Positions 50,641 to 63,256 are shown, counted from the first letter of the stretch. The stretch: 64,000 bases of DNA from Siphonodentalium dalli (GCA_032622095.1 CP136063.1:13185814-13249813), one strand, 5' to 3'. The notes: generated from the sequence alone by a model not told the origin. Made by a program: numbers and translations.

Positions 50641-52035
50641 CCATCACTTCTTGCTCTCAGTCTCATTCTGTTACGGTAGTGTTAATTATACTGTACAATC
50701 GTCATGCTAATTTGCTATCGCTATTTTGCATGTTTTTAAATAATACTTGATTCATACATGTATCTGTTATGTAATTCAGCAAGCGAAACATTAAATTATA
50801 TTTGAAATAGCAATTTTTTGCGGTCATTTGTGAAATAACCATGGCCAGATGGCACAACTTGTGGTAAATTCCTTTTTTTTTTTTTTTCAATTCAAGCTCG
50901 AAGTCACTGTCAGTGTCAGTGTGCGTTTTGTTTTTATTTGGTTTTGTCTGCAATATTTCGCCAGTCAGTGTCGACTTTGACTTTAAGAAATTTATTCTTA
51001 GAATGGATTTCATAAATATGTACACATTGCTTACCTCAGTTGTGTTCATAATCGTAGGTGTTGAGTTATTTAACATGTTTTCAGTGTGAATGTTGAGCGG
51101 CGAAACATGTCTGTGCACGCAGACATGTTTTTTTTTATGTGTGCGTACTGATACAAACTTATCAAGCAACAAACTCATATTTCTTTCGCTCGTTGTGAAT
51201 AGAAATACATGATATACAAGCCATTATCAATATCATGATTGGATTGGTTCACACCATCAATGAATCAAATGGCTTAAAATAGTTAATATCTTTGGAACTA
51301 TATTATGAATTTATGTCTCGACCCATGCCTCATCACCCAATATTTGATTTGGGACACACTAAAGTTGTATGAATCTATGATGAATTCGATTTATTTAAAA
51401 GGACTCTGCGATCTATCAATCTATCGGAACTTATAAGTTATAGTTTTCGTTTGTCGGCTTTGCACTTTGAGAATATTCCATTCAACTTTTACTTTTTAGG
51501 CGGAAACAGCGATAGAAAATTGAAGAAAATATCTAAACACCCAGTGGGGCCTCTCAAATCCTCTTTCGGGGCAAATATTTTTAATATTTTTATAAAATAT
51601 GTAAACAAAATTTGTTCATGCAATTTGATTATTTAACTTTTTGTTAAACTTCAGTGCTCAGATTCACAATTTTTAATATCTTTGGCTTGTATTAAAGACA
51701 TTATTTGCCCATATATAATGAAGTACATGTATAACTAACGTGTGCCAACAAGAATTATTTATCAAAGTTTTCGCTCTTGGTCATTTTGATAAATTACACT
51801 AACTTCGCTGCCGATCGAGGCTGATCGAGGTGGGAATTAATCAAAACAAAATGGCGGCCGTTGCCAACAATAGAATTTTGGACTCCGCTGACCCTGGCTG
51901 ACCCTTCAGTTATGAATAAATTATCCATTTTAGGTAATTTTATCTATGTTTAGATTGGGCCGAAAAAGTCGATTAGTATATCTCATATTCGCATACGTAT
52001 ACCCTGGTCGCTTCGCTTCCGCGGCTTCGCCGCGG
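50641..52035. other. No gene recognised
   Basis: AT-rich. The minus-strand frame 50,702-51,178 contains only low-complexity Lys-rich sequence from a poly(T) tract and no domain. Nothing else seen. Confidence 0.5.
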
Positions 52036-52044
52036 GAGAGCGGG

Positions 52045-52112
52045 CGCTATTAATAGTACCCCGGATGAGTTTATCTGTCAGTTAAAACACTGCGCCTTAA
52101 CACATTTCTTAT
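52045..52112 (+). repeat. Solitary unit of the 61-bp satellite
   Basis: ATTAATAGTACCCCGGATGA through GTTAAAACACTGCGCCTTAACACATTTCTTAT is identical in type to the array at 18.9-20.5 kb, more than 31 kb away. Confidence 0.9.
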
Positions 52113-52149
52113 TCGTATGATTGTCCACGGTATTGAGCTTTGCCGTATG

Positions 52150-52305
52150 AGTAAGAAAGACTGTGTATGGAAAGACTGTGTATGGAAAGACTGTGTATGC
52201 ATATACTGTGTATGGAAAGACTGTGTATGCATATACTGTGTGTGGAAATACTGTGTATGGATATACTGTGTATGGAAAGACTGTGTATTGATATACTGTG
52301 CAAAA
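52150..52305 (+). repeat. Short minisatellite of 'actgtgtatgga' units
   Basis: GGAAAGACTGTGTAT and GCATATACTGTGTAT units (15-16 bp) alternate for about 150 bp. Confidence 0.85.
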
Positions 52306-52667
52306 ACCCCGTAAAACTGTCGGCATTAAATGTCGGCAGCAATAATACCGCTTGAACTTCCGTAAACTTTTTACGGTAAATCATGTTATGTAAGTCAACG
52401 GTAAATTCCGTTATTAAGTACGATTGTGACATAGAGTAAAGTGGGGTAATGTGGGCAATACGGGGAATGTGGACACCCGCATGATTCGGCCTGATTTGTT
52501 TTGAGTTCCATTTCGCCATTCAGTTTCCATTTACAAAGTGCATTTCCCATTTAAAAAGACAAGACACTCATACATGGACCTGGTTAGAGCTTCCCGAAAT
52601 TATGTGCAAACCCTTTGCCAATGCATATTCTTATACAGGTATATGCGAGTCACACATGGGCACCTCG

Positions 52668-52850
52668 AATATATAAGAGAATGCATTAGTATAATAATAT
52701 TTAAGCCAATGCATTCTCTTAGATCTGTGAGGTACGAATACTCACATATATAAGAGAATGCACTGGCACAGGATATTTAATGCTGCTCAAGCACAACACC
52801 CGTCATGAAAGGGTTAAATATATTATGCCAGTGCATTCTCTTAATAGACT
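52668..52850. repeat. Two palindromic mini-elements with AAGAGAATGCA ends
   Basis: TAAGAGAATGCATTAG pairs with CCAATGCATTCTCTTA (about 52,674-52,720). A second pair, TAAGAGAATGCACTGGC and GCCAGTGCATTCTCTTA, spans about 52,751-52,844. Likely very short MITEs. Confidence 0.7.
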
Positions 52851-54400
52851 CTTAGATATGCAAGTGGTTTCTTTTTTGCATTGTTTATTTTGTTGATGGG
52901 TGGATACTATGTATGTTAGTTCCAATCGTTTGACAATGCCTCGAATAACAATCGATCAATGAACTAGGGTTAGCCCCCTCCCCTCTCAGGGTAATCTGCA
53001 ATGTAGCCCACCCCATGTTGGGGATTGTAGTCCTTCTGACTGTCCTTGTGCCTGGGAAATCTGGCACCATCCCTGCAATGTGGTTGGGAGAAAGGTTTAA
53101 ACACTGAAAATTCAGTGTCATGTATATTCCCATTCGTCAAGTGACAACACCGGAGATGATATTAAATTATTTGTACATGATTGCGATTCTACAGAAGATG
53201 TATTTCACACTAGGTGAACGTCCCATCTCAATATTGCATGATTTATGTGACTTTGGTGAGCCGATTTCGCTTTGCGTTGCTTTCAATCATGGAATTTCTC
53301 CCAGGTAATTAATTCAATATTTATGGCGATATTGGCCCACAAGTCACAGAAATCATGCAATCTCGAGCTGGAAGTTGGAACCAACCCCCTACTTAGAAAT
53401 AGATTATTAAGTAATAAGAATTAACAAACCCTTATATTCCCTGTGTTGTTTGTTCATTGTTGTAAAGCTCATCAGAATATCAACCATTTTCCAGGTTCTG
53501 AACCGATTGAATATGATATGAGCATTACTAATATAAATTTGAGATATGATGGTCCCATGCGAGTCAAACAGAATGAACCTTGTATTACATGGCCATGTAA
53601 AATTGTAAATCTTATCGGTAACTTGTTATATTAATTGTTCTATAATGTATAATTGATGCTTCATATTAGACTATTTTTTAATACAATGTACTATTCTTTT
53701 CAGTGTGTGCTAACGTGTAGCAGGGAATCTAGTGCCAGAGTATGTGTTGTATGAATAGGCGACTTGTATGGGATTGTGCAGCTACTACATACATTGTACA
53801 TGTGTGTACATGTACTTCATCATGGAGATAACAATATGTTATTCATCAACGTTATCTACATAAATAGTGTACTGTGATATATGCGTGTGATACAGTCTGG
53901 AATGTTCACTTTTTACGGTATAGTAACATGATGCTAAAAAATCAAGAATATTCAACAATAATCGTTGAAAATGTTTCTCCGTACCTTTCTCCTACTGACT
54001 TATAATTATGGCAAATGTGCCAAGCTGTTAATTCTGGCGCAGGTTTAATACAAATGGATGTGTGGTAACTGGTCAAACTGTTTTGTGTGACTGAAAGTAA
54101 TTTTAACTGTCAGTGGACTGACGCATACATGTGATAATTTACAGTTTCAAATTGGATAATATTGAAGAGTAGCAGGTGCCAGAGGTGAATATTCTGTACT
54201 AGTGATTTCAATGTCCTTGTTGCAAGGGATGAATACGTACAGAGATGACATGGTAAGACAATGTTGCGGCAGAAAGGCAATGGAGTTCTGGAGAAGTTTG
54301 AATAAATGTTGAAATTTTAAACTTTATGAAGCTGTGTGTTCCAATCAAAGTCCAATCAAAGATGCTTTTCCTTGATACAAGCATGCACATAGTGTGTCTG
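52851..54400. other. No gene recognised
   Basis: Only short open frames without recognisable domains. Confidence 0.5.
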
Positions 54401-54404
54401 ACAT

Positions 54405-54510
54405 TTGCAGAATGAGGTCCCACAGAGGGTGAATTTAGTGACGCTATCCCGCACAGTGGGCTATCATCACCAAATTTAGATTCACCCTCTGGGGACCTCA
54501 TTCTGCTAAA
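54405..54510. repeat. Palindromic mini-element 'gcagaatgaggtcc', copy 1
   Basis: GCAGAATGAGGTCCCACAGA-GGGTGAATTTAGTGA is mirrored by TTCACCCTCTGGGGACCTCA-TTCTGC. Copies 2 and 3 are at 54,697-54,765 and 59,366-59,435. Confidence 0.8.
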
Positions 54511-54696
54511 GTATCATCTTCTAGGAATTAACAATGTTTTGAGTTACTAGTACTTAATTCACTTCTATTCAGTTTCTATATCCCCTAATTTGCACCAGAT
54601 AAAATTAACAATCGACGGGAATCATGGTTGAACATCACCAACTTCAATTGGGGAATTTCATACTGATACTAGATCTCCCATAGCAGTTGAGGCTTA

Positions 54697-54765
54697 AGCA
54701 GAATGAAGTCCTCAGAGGGTGAATTTGGTGATGCTAAGCCTCTGGGGACCTCATTCTGCAAATGA
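54697..54765. repeat. Palindromic mini-element, copy 2
   Basis: GCAGAATGAAGTCCTCAGAG and CCTCTGGGGACCTCATTCTG as inverted ends, with a shorter centre than copy 1. Confidence 0.75.
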
Positions 54766-54849
54766 CAGACATTATTTTCAGCCTTGTACATATAAACACA
54801 TTTATGCAAAGTTTCATATGCCTGAGACTGTCTCCTCCCTTGTGTCATG

Positions 54850-55370
54850 ATACACCACATGATAGACCACAATATACCATCATGGTAACACCACGGTAAA
54901 CTAAAGTATACCACCATGGTAACACCATGATAAACCAAAGTATACAATCATGGTAACACCACGATAAACCATCGTAAACCACAGTATACCACCATGGTAA
55001 CACCACAGTATACCACCATGGTAACACCACAGTATACCACCATGGTAACACCATGGTAAATCACAGTATTCTACAAGGGTGCCACCTCGGTAAACCGCAG
55101 TATTCCACAAGGGTACCACCGTATTCCACCATGGAAAATCACAGTATGCCACAAGGGTGCCACCTCGGTGAACCACAGTATTCCCACCTCGATAAACCAC
55201 AGTATTCCACCACGGTAAATCACATTATTCCACAAGGGTACCACCTCGGTAAACCACGGTAATCCACCATGTTATTCCACCTTGGTGAAAGCGGCCAAAA
55301 CTCCATGGTGGATTACAAGGGTCGATTACCAAGGTGGATTACCATTGTGGTTTTACCAAGGTGGGACCAT
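54850..55370. repeat. Tandem 'accatggtaacaccacagtatacc' minisatellite
   Basis: Units of about 18-26 bp with CCATGGTAACACCA and CAGTATTCCACAAGGGTACC phrases. Open frames in either direction are repeat artefacts. Confidence 0.85.
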
Positions 55371-55384
55371 GGTGGATTTTTATA

Positions 55385-55630
55385 TGGGTATCTCTTTGTA
55401 AACATGTGTTATATGGTTACCGTGGTATAAAGGTGGCCTATCTCTTTGTAAACATGTGCTATATGGTTACCGGGATATAAAGATGGACTATCTCTTTGTA
55501 GCATGTGTTATATGGTTACCGGGGTATAAAAATGGTCTATCTCTTTGTAATGTGTGTTATATGGTTACCGTGGTATAAATATGGTCTATCTCTTTGTAAC
55601 ATGTGCTATATAGTTAGCGGGGTATCAACT
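55385..55630 (+). repeat. ~55-bp minisatellite (same family as 13.6 kb), about 5 copies
   Basis: TATCTCTTTGTAAACATGTG-TTATATGGTTACCGTGGTATAAAGGTGGCC units; reverse complement of the units flanking the LINE. Confidence 0.85.
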
Positions 55631-55689
55631 ATTATAGCAACCACCCAGTGGGTGTTTATACCTAAATGCATGTGAATTATGACGTCATA

Positions 55690-55785
55690 TAATTTTTATA
55701 TAATTTTTATATAATTTTATATAATTTTTAAATTTTTATATAATTTTTATATAATTTTTATATAATTTTTATATATTTATATATA
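55690..55785. repeat. AT-only minisatellite (TATAATTTTTA units)
   Basis: About nine units of roughly 11 bp. Confidence 0.85.
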
Positions 55786-56595
55786 CCATGAGAGAAATTA
55801 CCGGGTACGTTTATTTGTGAATTTAACACGTGACTTCCGGGTGGTGACTGCGCAGAATCCAGCAGAAACTACAGGGTGCTCCGATATAACGGAGGAATAT
55901 GCAGACAACAACAGCAACTGATCAAATTCATTCCCAGATTCTAGAATGTACCCGACTTTCAAGTTTAGCCTATTCAGTTCTTTCTGAGGATTAATTACAG
56001 CCTTTTCATCTGATAAAAATCATTGGTATATCATTAGCATAATAATTAATTACCGGTCAAGCGACCGTCCTGTCAGTGTCATCCGGCTTACGGCAGTTAC
56101 TTGATCGGAAATTACTTCCGTATATCCCATAGACCGATAAGGCCTTCACCTTCGCTTCATGGCAAACAATTTTCACAAATGTACGAGTGTACGTAGATTA
56201 ATTAATCGCTTGATTTCGTGACAATCGACAGTTACTGCGTTAGGCTTCACTGTAAACTGTTACAGACAACAATGATCAAGATTCCAGAATCATTCAATCA
56301 ACCAAAAAGTTCGAAGTTCAAAGAAAGATAAAAAAAAATGAAAGAACGAATTCTGTGTAGTGTGTTACGTGTATTGTAAATTGTGATACTAAAATTGTAG
56401 TATGTTTCCTAGTTACCATCTTCAACTTCAACTTAAGTTCAAGGAATTGATATCTGATGAGGATTCTTGTGGAGTTGTGAACACAACAGCACAATGCGTG
56501 CTCCTGGAGGTATTTTTCTCCAAATCCAAGATTTTTTTAAAGGTAGGTCTGTTTGCTTTAAATTAAAAATTAAATTTTGATTATTATTTCATTTA
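55786..56595. other. No gene recognised
   Basis: No convincing open frame or repeat. Confidence 0.45.
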
Positions 56596-56599
56596 ATCA

Positions 56600-57335
56600 T
56601 TTTTGACAATTTGTCGTGGTCATTCGTTGGTCATCAGTGTCACAGTCAGTGTGTTTGTCGTCATTCGTGTTTGGTTGTCGTCTGTCGTTTTTCGTCCTTG
56701 GTAGTTTGTCGTCGTGTTTTTTGTTGGTCGTTTGTTTTCATCCTTTGTTCATTTGTGATCAGTCGTGGTTTTTGTGGCAAGTACACCGCAGCCCAAATGT
56801 AGTTAGCCAGTGGAGCCGCGGTATACAATGTAGTGCATTTCGGCCGCAGTGGCAATGCTAACTGCACCGTGGTCAACTGGAAACTTGTTTTGTCCAGCAG
56901 GGTACATTATATCCCGTAGATTTGGACTAGGATTACCTAAGCACAAACCAGGCGAAAACAAAATACATGTACTGTAGGTTACACATAATTTTGAAACATG
57001 CAGGCCTGGGTCGATGTGTTTGTCATCAAGACATTTTTCGTCATCGATCATTCGACATCGTGTTCATCTTTGGCTGTTTGTTTTTCGTCATCAGTAATTT
57101 TTCGTCATCGATTGTTCGACATCGTGTTAGTCGTTGGCCATTTGTTTTTCGTCATCAGTCATTTTTTGTCATCAGTCGGCATTTTTCTTCGTTGTTGTTT
57201 GTTGCCATTTGCCATCGTCATCCTCGCCATTTATCTGTAATTTGCCACCATTCGTCAGCCGGTGTGTTTTTCGTTAGTTGTTTTTCATCATCGGTCATTT
57301 GTTCATCGGTTGTTTTTCGGAAATTCTGTCTGTGT
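56600..57335. repeat. Degenerate 'cgtcatc/ttttcgtcatcagt' low-complexity stretch interrupted by a MITE fragment
   Basis: Phrases such as TTTTTCGTCATC and GTTTGTCGTC recur irregularly (56,610-56,770 and 57,010-57,330). The MITE piece 56,775-56,902 lies between. Open frames give Phe/Val/Cys-rich peptides without domains. Confidence 0.55.
56775..56902 (-). mobile_element. TA-flanked MITE, copy 4 (fragment)
   Basis: Only one end is present: GGAAACTTGTTTTGTCCAGC AGGG followed by TA. Confidence 0.75.
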
Positions 57336-57339
57336 GTGG

Positions 57340-57691
57340 GACCACTTAACTGCGGTGCGGTTAGCATTGCCACCGCAGCTGAAATGCAACTACACCGCGG
57401 CGCCACCGGCTAACAGTTGGGTCGTGATGTAATTGCCATTCGGCATGGTGTATTTGCCACGGTGTACTTTCATCAAACTGAAAAAAGACAATACAAACCA
57501 GAAATCTAACCACGGTGTACATGCCATTCGACTGTGAGGGTAGTTGCCTTTCGGTCGCAGTGAACTTGCCGTTTGGCCGCAATGTACTTGCCGTTCGGCT
57601 GCGGTGCTCAACTGCAGTTACAAACTCTGACACCGCAGCCGAACAGCAAATACACTGCGGTGCCAATGGATACTTGTTTTGTCCAGCGGGG
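57340..57691 (+). mobile_element. TA-flanked MITE, copy 5
   Basis: Starts inside the left end (ACCACTTAACTGCGGTGCGG) and runs to TTGTTTTGTCCAGCGGGG followed by TA; otherwise parallel to copy 1. Confidence 0.8.
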
Positions 57692-57694
57692 TAC

Positions 57695-57965
57695 ATGTAT
57701 TGTATGTCTACTTTGATCCCGGAAATGGGCGGGTCCAATTTCATGAGTGACCATGTCCTTGACCATGACCTCGCTCATATACATGTAGGTACATAGAACT
57801 TCTGTCTCTGTGTGTTATAGACTTGAAAACTGCACGACTGATCGGACTAAAATTTGGTATTAATGTACCAAAGGCCTACTTTGATCCCGGGAACTATATG
57901 GGTGGGTCCAATTTCATATGCGACTGTGTCCTTGACTGCGACCTCGATATATACTCATACATTGT
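57695..57965 (+). repeat. Two ~180-bp direct repeat units
   Basis: CTACTTTGATCCCGGAAATG-GGCGGGTCCAATTTCAT recurs as CTACTTTGATCCCGGGAACT-ATATGGGTGGGTCCAATTTCAT, each followed by a TGTCCTTGAC phrase. Confidence 0.7.
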
Positions 57966-59360
57966 ACATGTATACCAATTGGCAACGTTGTTCCCTAAAG
58001 AGCCCGGATGAAGTCAGGCACATCAGCTAAGTGTACCGGTACAGACTATCATTTTTGAGGCGCGCGATCGCTCTTGCGCACCATCGCACGGCTAAAACTG
58101 AAAACCAGCGAGCGATCGATTGCGCACCTAGGCCAAATACAGAGAGCGAACCTGATAACGCTATTATCAGTGTCTACCCAGACGAGGTCACACGGTGTGA
58201 CGTGTCAAATGCACTATCTGTCTGAGACTGAATGATTCGAAGCTAAAAATACATTTCTATGTACCGGTATGGCTTATGACGTCACATAAATTCCTCGAAA
58301 ATCAAATCGAGACCACGTGGCCGGGAGATGTTGATATTTATTCTGTCAGCTTGGAATCTGAGTATTAAATTGATTCCTTATTAATTATTATGAATTACAT
58401 TTAATATAGGAGCATGTAGAATATAAAACATAGTGTGTAACATTCACTTGTGCTTATGGATAGTGGATTAAGCAGTGTTAAACCATCAAAGAGATTCACT
58501 GGACATCGATCGTGAGTAAACAAATTCAATTTTCGCGGCATTTATGAATGTATTTCCGCTGTTTATTTTATCTTGATAGAAACCGCGCGCCTGGCCAAAA
58601 CCCAGCGAGCGGGACTCTGCGCGCCTACATTTTCTAAAAATGAAAGTCTGGCGGTATACATGTATGTGTACATGTACATATGTACATGTAATAAGTAATA
58701 ATTTAGAAATAACAGTTACCAAATTATGAAAGTTTCCTCAATAATATCCTAATAGTATACATGTAGAATAATGATCATATTAAGAATGCGTTATTTTCCG
58801 CAAAACACTTTGTGTGAGCGGAGCGTTTGTATATATACAGCATGTAAATAGTGAGCGATAAGCAAAACACCGTGGTGATTGATTAGGTTGAGAGTGATTC
58901 ATGGTGACCCATTCAACACCAAAATCGGAGATTTAGCTTATTAAATGGCTATACCGGTAATGCGGAATGTTGTAAATAAGTTCATGATTCCACTGAATTG
59001 TAGGGGCTATGAATCATCGCTGCCTTATCGTAGCGAAAATTTGATATAACCCTTTCTTTACTAAATGGATTCTCCCACCAAGTAAAAAAGAATTAATGTG
59101 AATGATCTATTATTCATTCAGAGGGGTGTTCAGGAAATGCAAGCAGGTGACAACAGACTAACAGATAATACATACATGTACATGTGTAGAAGGATATCTA
59201 TTAATTGGTTGGAAATGTTCAGAAAAGTTCAACAAACGACTTTATCTGAACACTTCCCCACAACATCTACTTGTCAATAAGCATTTAGTAAATGAAGGGT
59301 TAATATATGATTCTCAATAGAACTAGAGGTGGGCGGTCCCCAAGCCTGAATTTAGTGTGG
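57966..59360. other. No gene recognised
   Basis: Contains two GCGCGC-rich patches (about 58,060 and 58,575) that share CCAGCGAGCG, and otherwise AT-rich sequence with short frames of no recognisable content. Confidence 0.45.
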
Positions 59361-59365
59361 CTGAC

Positions 59366-59435
59366 ATTTGCGGAATGAGGTCCCCAGAGGGCTAGCATCA
59401 CCAAATTCACCCTCTGGGAACCTCATTCAGCTTAG
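59366..59435. repeat. Palindromic mini-element, copy 3
   Basis: GCGGAATGAGGTCCCCAGAG mirrored by CCTCTGGGAACCTCATTCAG around a short centre. Confidence 0.75.
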
Positions 59436-60385
59436 GCCTCTCTGTATGGGAGGCATTGGGTCAGATTCCACAGTTGAAGTTGGTGATGTTCAGCCATTAA
59501 TTACTTTGATTATGCGATTTAACTTGGATTAAATTAAATTTTAATTGGAAATACCCATGATCAGTGTGTTGGTGAACTGCTTGGTGAACTTTCAAGCACC
59601 GTACATCTATAAAATGGCTTTGTTGATGTCAAATGATCCAATATTCCCAATATTCAATAAATTGTGACCTACAAAACTTGAAAATATAAGGGTACATGTA
59701 ACATAACTTGCTGAATGCTGATATAAGCCCAAGTTGCCAGGAAAGATATGGGGGCCATTGATTCATTTCTTTCACCTTTCATACCGGTATGCTTCAGAAC
59801 AACCAAACAGCCCCCATTTTAGGTTTACTTTAAAAAGTACCCCCAATCAGGGATGTGGCTAGAGGTGGGTGTGGGGGGTGTCTCACCCCCCCAGCAGAGA
59901 GCTATATTTTCAATAGTTGGAAATTTCAGACCTGCCACAACGAAATTTCACACCAACAATAGGTTGAAAATGTTCTTGTAGTTTGATTATAAAACAATTT
60001 ATTGGGGGAATTTATTGTTTTTCGACCAATATTATCATATGTTCCTATTTTTGGTCAAAAATTTTGACAGAAATGGTCATTAGTTGGAAATTTTCCAACC
60101 TTAGGGGGGTGACAGGTTGGAAATTTCCAACACTTGGAAAGCTTGTGTCCTGGTCTCTCCCCCGTGGCCAGTCAAAAACTTCTAGTTAATTTAAGAAAAC
60201 AATATTGTCATACAATTGGTCAACATTGTCATTGGAATTGTCATCAGTTGTCTGTTGTCGGTAGCTGTGTGCATTTGTCTGGAATTAGATCACTAGTTGT
60301 TTTTTTGGGGGCAATTTTCAGGTTAAAATATCTTAATGTTCTCATACTGGGAAAATAGAAGCATGGCTTATGAATATATAGGAAA
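59436..60385. other. No gene recognised
   Basis: Some TTGGAAATTT phrases near 59,918-60,130 are repeated; no coding content. Confidence 0.45.
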
Positions 60386-60387
60386 TT

Positions 60388-60660
60388 AGGCCTGAGCATG
60401 AGGTACAAGGGGGGGGTGCAAATGGAAATATGCAAAAAGTTGTGTTGGTACGATTCCGATTCCGACTCAAGGGGGGGGGGGTGCAAATGGAATTATGCAA
60501 AAAGTTGTGTCGGTGTGATTCCAACTCAGGGGGGGGGGGGTGCAAATGGAATTATGCAAAAAGTTGTGTTGGTGTGATTGCGACTCAAGGGGGGGTGCAG
60601 TTGGAAATTCCCAAGGTGGACACCCCCCCAGCGGAGACCCTCTAGCCACATCCCTGCCCC
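60388..60660. repeat. Poly-G dispersed repeat, copy 2, with ~60-bp internal tandem units
   Basis: TGCAAATGGAATTATGCAAA-AAGTTGTGT is repeated three times between runs of 7-10 G. The 3' part (GGAGACCCTCTAGCCACATC) matches the 24.4-kb copy. Confidence 0.8.
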
Positions 60661-61285
60661 AATAGTCACAAGGGGGTACCCCCCCCCCCTCACTCAAACC
60701 TATCACCTCTGTCCCCCAAAATGTCCCCAAATTAGCCTAATCTAAAGGCGTGAAATAACGGTGGTATTTCTAACAAAATTTCATATACATGTACATGTAT
60801 ATGCAGTGGGGGTCTACTCGGTGTTGAGTGTTTTGCTTATCGCATACTCTTTACATACATGTAGATGTACTGTTTGTTTACATAAGATGACGTTTGCTTA
60901 CATACAATGTAACACAAAGTACTAACATAACAACATGCTGAAATTAATGTGATACATGTATTTATGATTGGTATAAGAACAAGGTTTGTTTATAATATTA
61001 ATTCTGTTTATGGCGGTTTTAACGGATGTTTTAACAGCTATACCCAGCGCCAACACTTACCCAATCTTTAAAAAGATCCTCATGGACATATATCATAATT
61101 TTCTTCAACGTCTGGTGTGACAACCCGCTAATACCTGTAGGGCTGTAGACCGTGTATCATAACCTAACGGCATGTATCGTAACTCCACCGCAGTGACCGT
61201 TTCCATACTGCTGTCATTGCCAATTCATTAAAAGCGACACATCACATATTCATTATTAGCTCAACGACGTCCATGTGTGCGTGTG
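60661..61285. other. No gene recognised
   Basis: ACATGTACATGTA-type microsatellites and short non-coding sequence only. Confidence 0.45.
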
Positions 61286-61289
61286 TGTG

Positions 61290-62680
61290 TCCGTCAACAA
61301 TTTCCTTTGGCGTGGGCTACAGGTCGTACCTTTGGTCTGATCTTTATCAAATTTGTCATGAATGTTGACATTGACATGTAGATGGGAACAGGTCATTTTG
61401 GGTCATTGGCCAAAAAACATGGCGACTGACAGCCATCTTGGATTTCAAAATTAAATCGATTGGCGCGGTCTACATGTCTTACTGTTTGTCTGATCATCAT
61501 GAAATTTATCATGGATGTTAACGAGTCATTTTGTGGTTGTTCCACCAAAAAACATGGCTGCCAGCAGCCATCTTGGATTTTACTCTTTGCATGACTAAAT
61601 CCTCTGGCGCGGGCTACAGGTCGTAGCTTTGGTCGGATCTTCATGAAATTTGTCATTGGTGTTAACAATGACATGTAGATGGGAACGAGCTGTTTTGTGG
61701 TCATTCGGCCAAACTACATCTTGGATTTTACTCTTTGCTTGACTAAATCCTTCAGCACAGGCTCTAGGTTGTACATTTGGTCATATCATTATGATATTTG
61801 TCATCGTTATTGACATGTACATGTAGATGACATGTAGATATGAACGAGTCATTTTGGGGTAGTTTGACCAAAAAACATGGCCACCAGCAGCCATCTTGGA
61901 TTTTACTCTTTGCATGACTAAATCCTTTGGCACAGGCTACAGGTCCTTACTTTGGTCAGATCATTATGAAATTTGTCATGAATGTTGATGTTGACATGTG
62001 GATGGGAGTGAGTCATTTTGGGGTCATTTGGCCAGAAAACATGGCCGGCAGCGGTCATCTTGGATTTCAAAATTCAATCCATTAGCACGGGCCACAGGTC
62101 GTATCTTTTGTCTGATCATTATTAAATTTGTCATGGATGTTAAAATGGACATGTAGATGGGAAATGAGTAATTTTGGGGTTGTTCGGCCAAAAACATGGC
62201 CGCCAGCAGCCATCTTGGATTATACTCTTTGCATGACTAAATTCTTTGTCAAGGGCTACAAGTCGAATCTTTGGTCCAATCATCATGAGATTTGTAATGG
62301 ATGTTAACAATTACATGTAGATGGGAAAAGGTTCATTTTGAATTCAACCAAGAAACCTGGTCGCCAGCAGCCATCTTGTATTTTACTCTTTACACGACTA
62401 AATCCTTTGACACGGGCTACAGGTCGTATCTTTTGTCGGATCATCATGAAATTTGTGAAGGATGTTAACAATGACATGTAAATAGGAAGGAGTCTTTTTT
62501 GTGTCATTTGGCAAAAAAACGATGGCTGTCGCGGCCATCTTGGATTTTAATCTTTGCATAACTAGGCCTTTCAACTTTCCACATTCCTAATCGCTCCATT
62601 AACTGTAACACATGAAATTATTCCCTTTCCTCATTGAGCTACAGTGTCATTGACACTTTCATAATTACATTTCAGTCAAT
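61290..62680 (-). repeat. ~170-bp dispersed repeat array, inverted relative to 46.2-48.1 kb
   Basis: About eight units with GGCCATCTTGGATTTTACTC, TTTGCATGACTAAATCCTTT and ATGAAATTTGTCATGGATGT. The right flank (GAGCTACAGTGTCATTGACA) is the reverse complement of the left flank of the other array. Confidence 0.85.
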
Positions 62681-62779
62681 TCACATTTTCAGCTGCATAT
62701 ACATGTATACCGGTATGTGAACCAATTTCATCATTACAGAAATTGCAAATTCATCGTTGATTCCATCATTTCAACATTT

Positions 62780-63178
62780 CATTAAAGTGAGACTTTATGT
62801 TCACACATCGATTCATTCAGGCAACATTTCTACACTGGTCATTGCATTGATCGTCTTCAATGGGGATAATCTATAATTATATATATATGTATATCATTGT
62901 TAACTATTAAAGTGACATTTCTCTTCCTCCCAATCGATATTGCATTAAAATGACGCTTCATATTCATTACACTTCATTCAATAATTTCTGTTTCTACATC
63001 ACTTATTGCATTGATTGCCTTCAGGTAAGGTAAGCTATGTCCGACTCAAATAATAAAGTGAGGCATCATATTCACTACACTTTATTCAATAATTTCTTTT
63101 TCTACATAGTTTACACGTATTGTATTGATTGCCTGCAGCTAAGGTAATCTATGTCCGACTCAAATAATACAAATATTA
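62780..63178. repeat. Three diverged ~125-bp tandem units
   Basis: Each contains TTCAATAATTTCTRTTTCTACAT-like sequence, ATTGCATTGATTGCCT and a CTATGTCCGACTCAAATAAT phrase. Confidence 0.65.
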
Positions 63179-63256
63179 GAGGCATTCCATTTCCATCCAT
63201 TAATTCTAAGGAAACTTCTGCTGTGATATATATATATATGTATATATACATACAGG

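Noticed and set aside
54669-55262. Repetitive Trp/Tyr-rich peptides near 55 kb
   Set aside because: By-products of the CCATGGTAACACC minisatellite on both strands.
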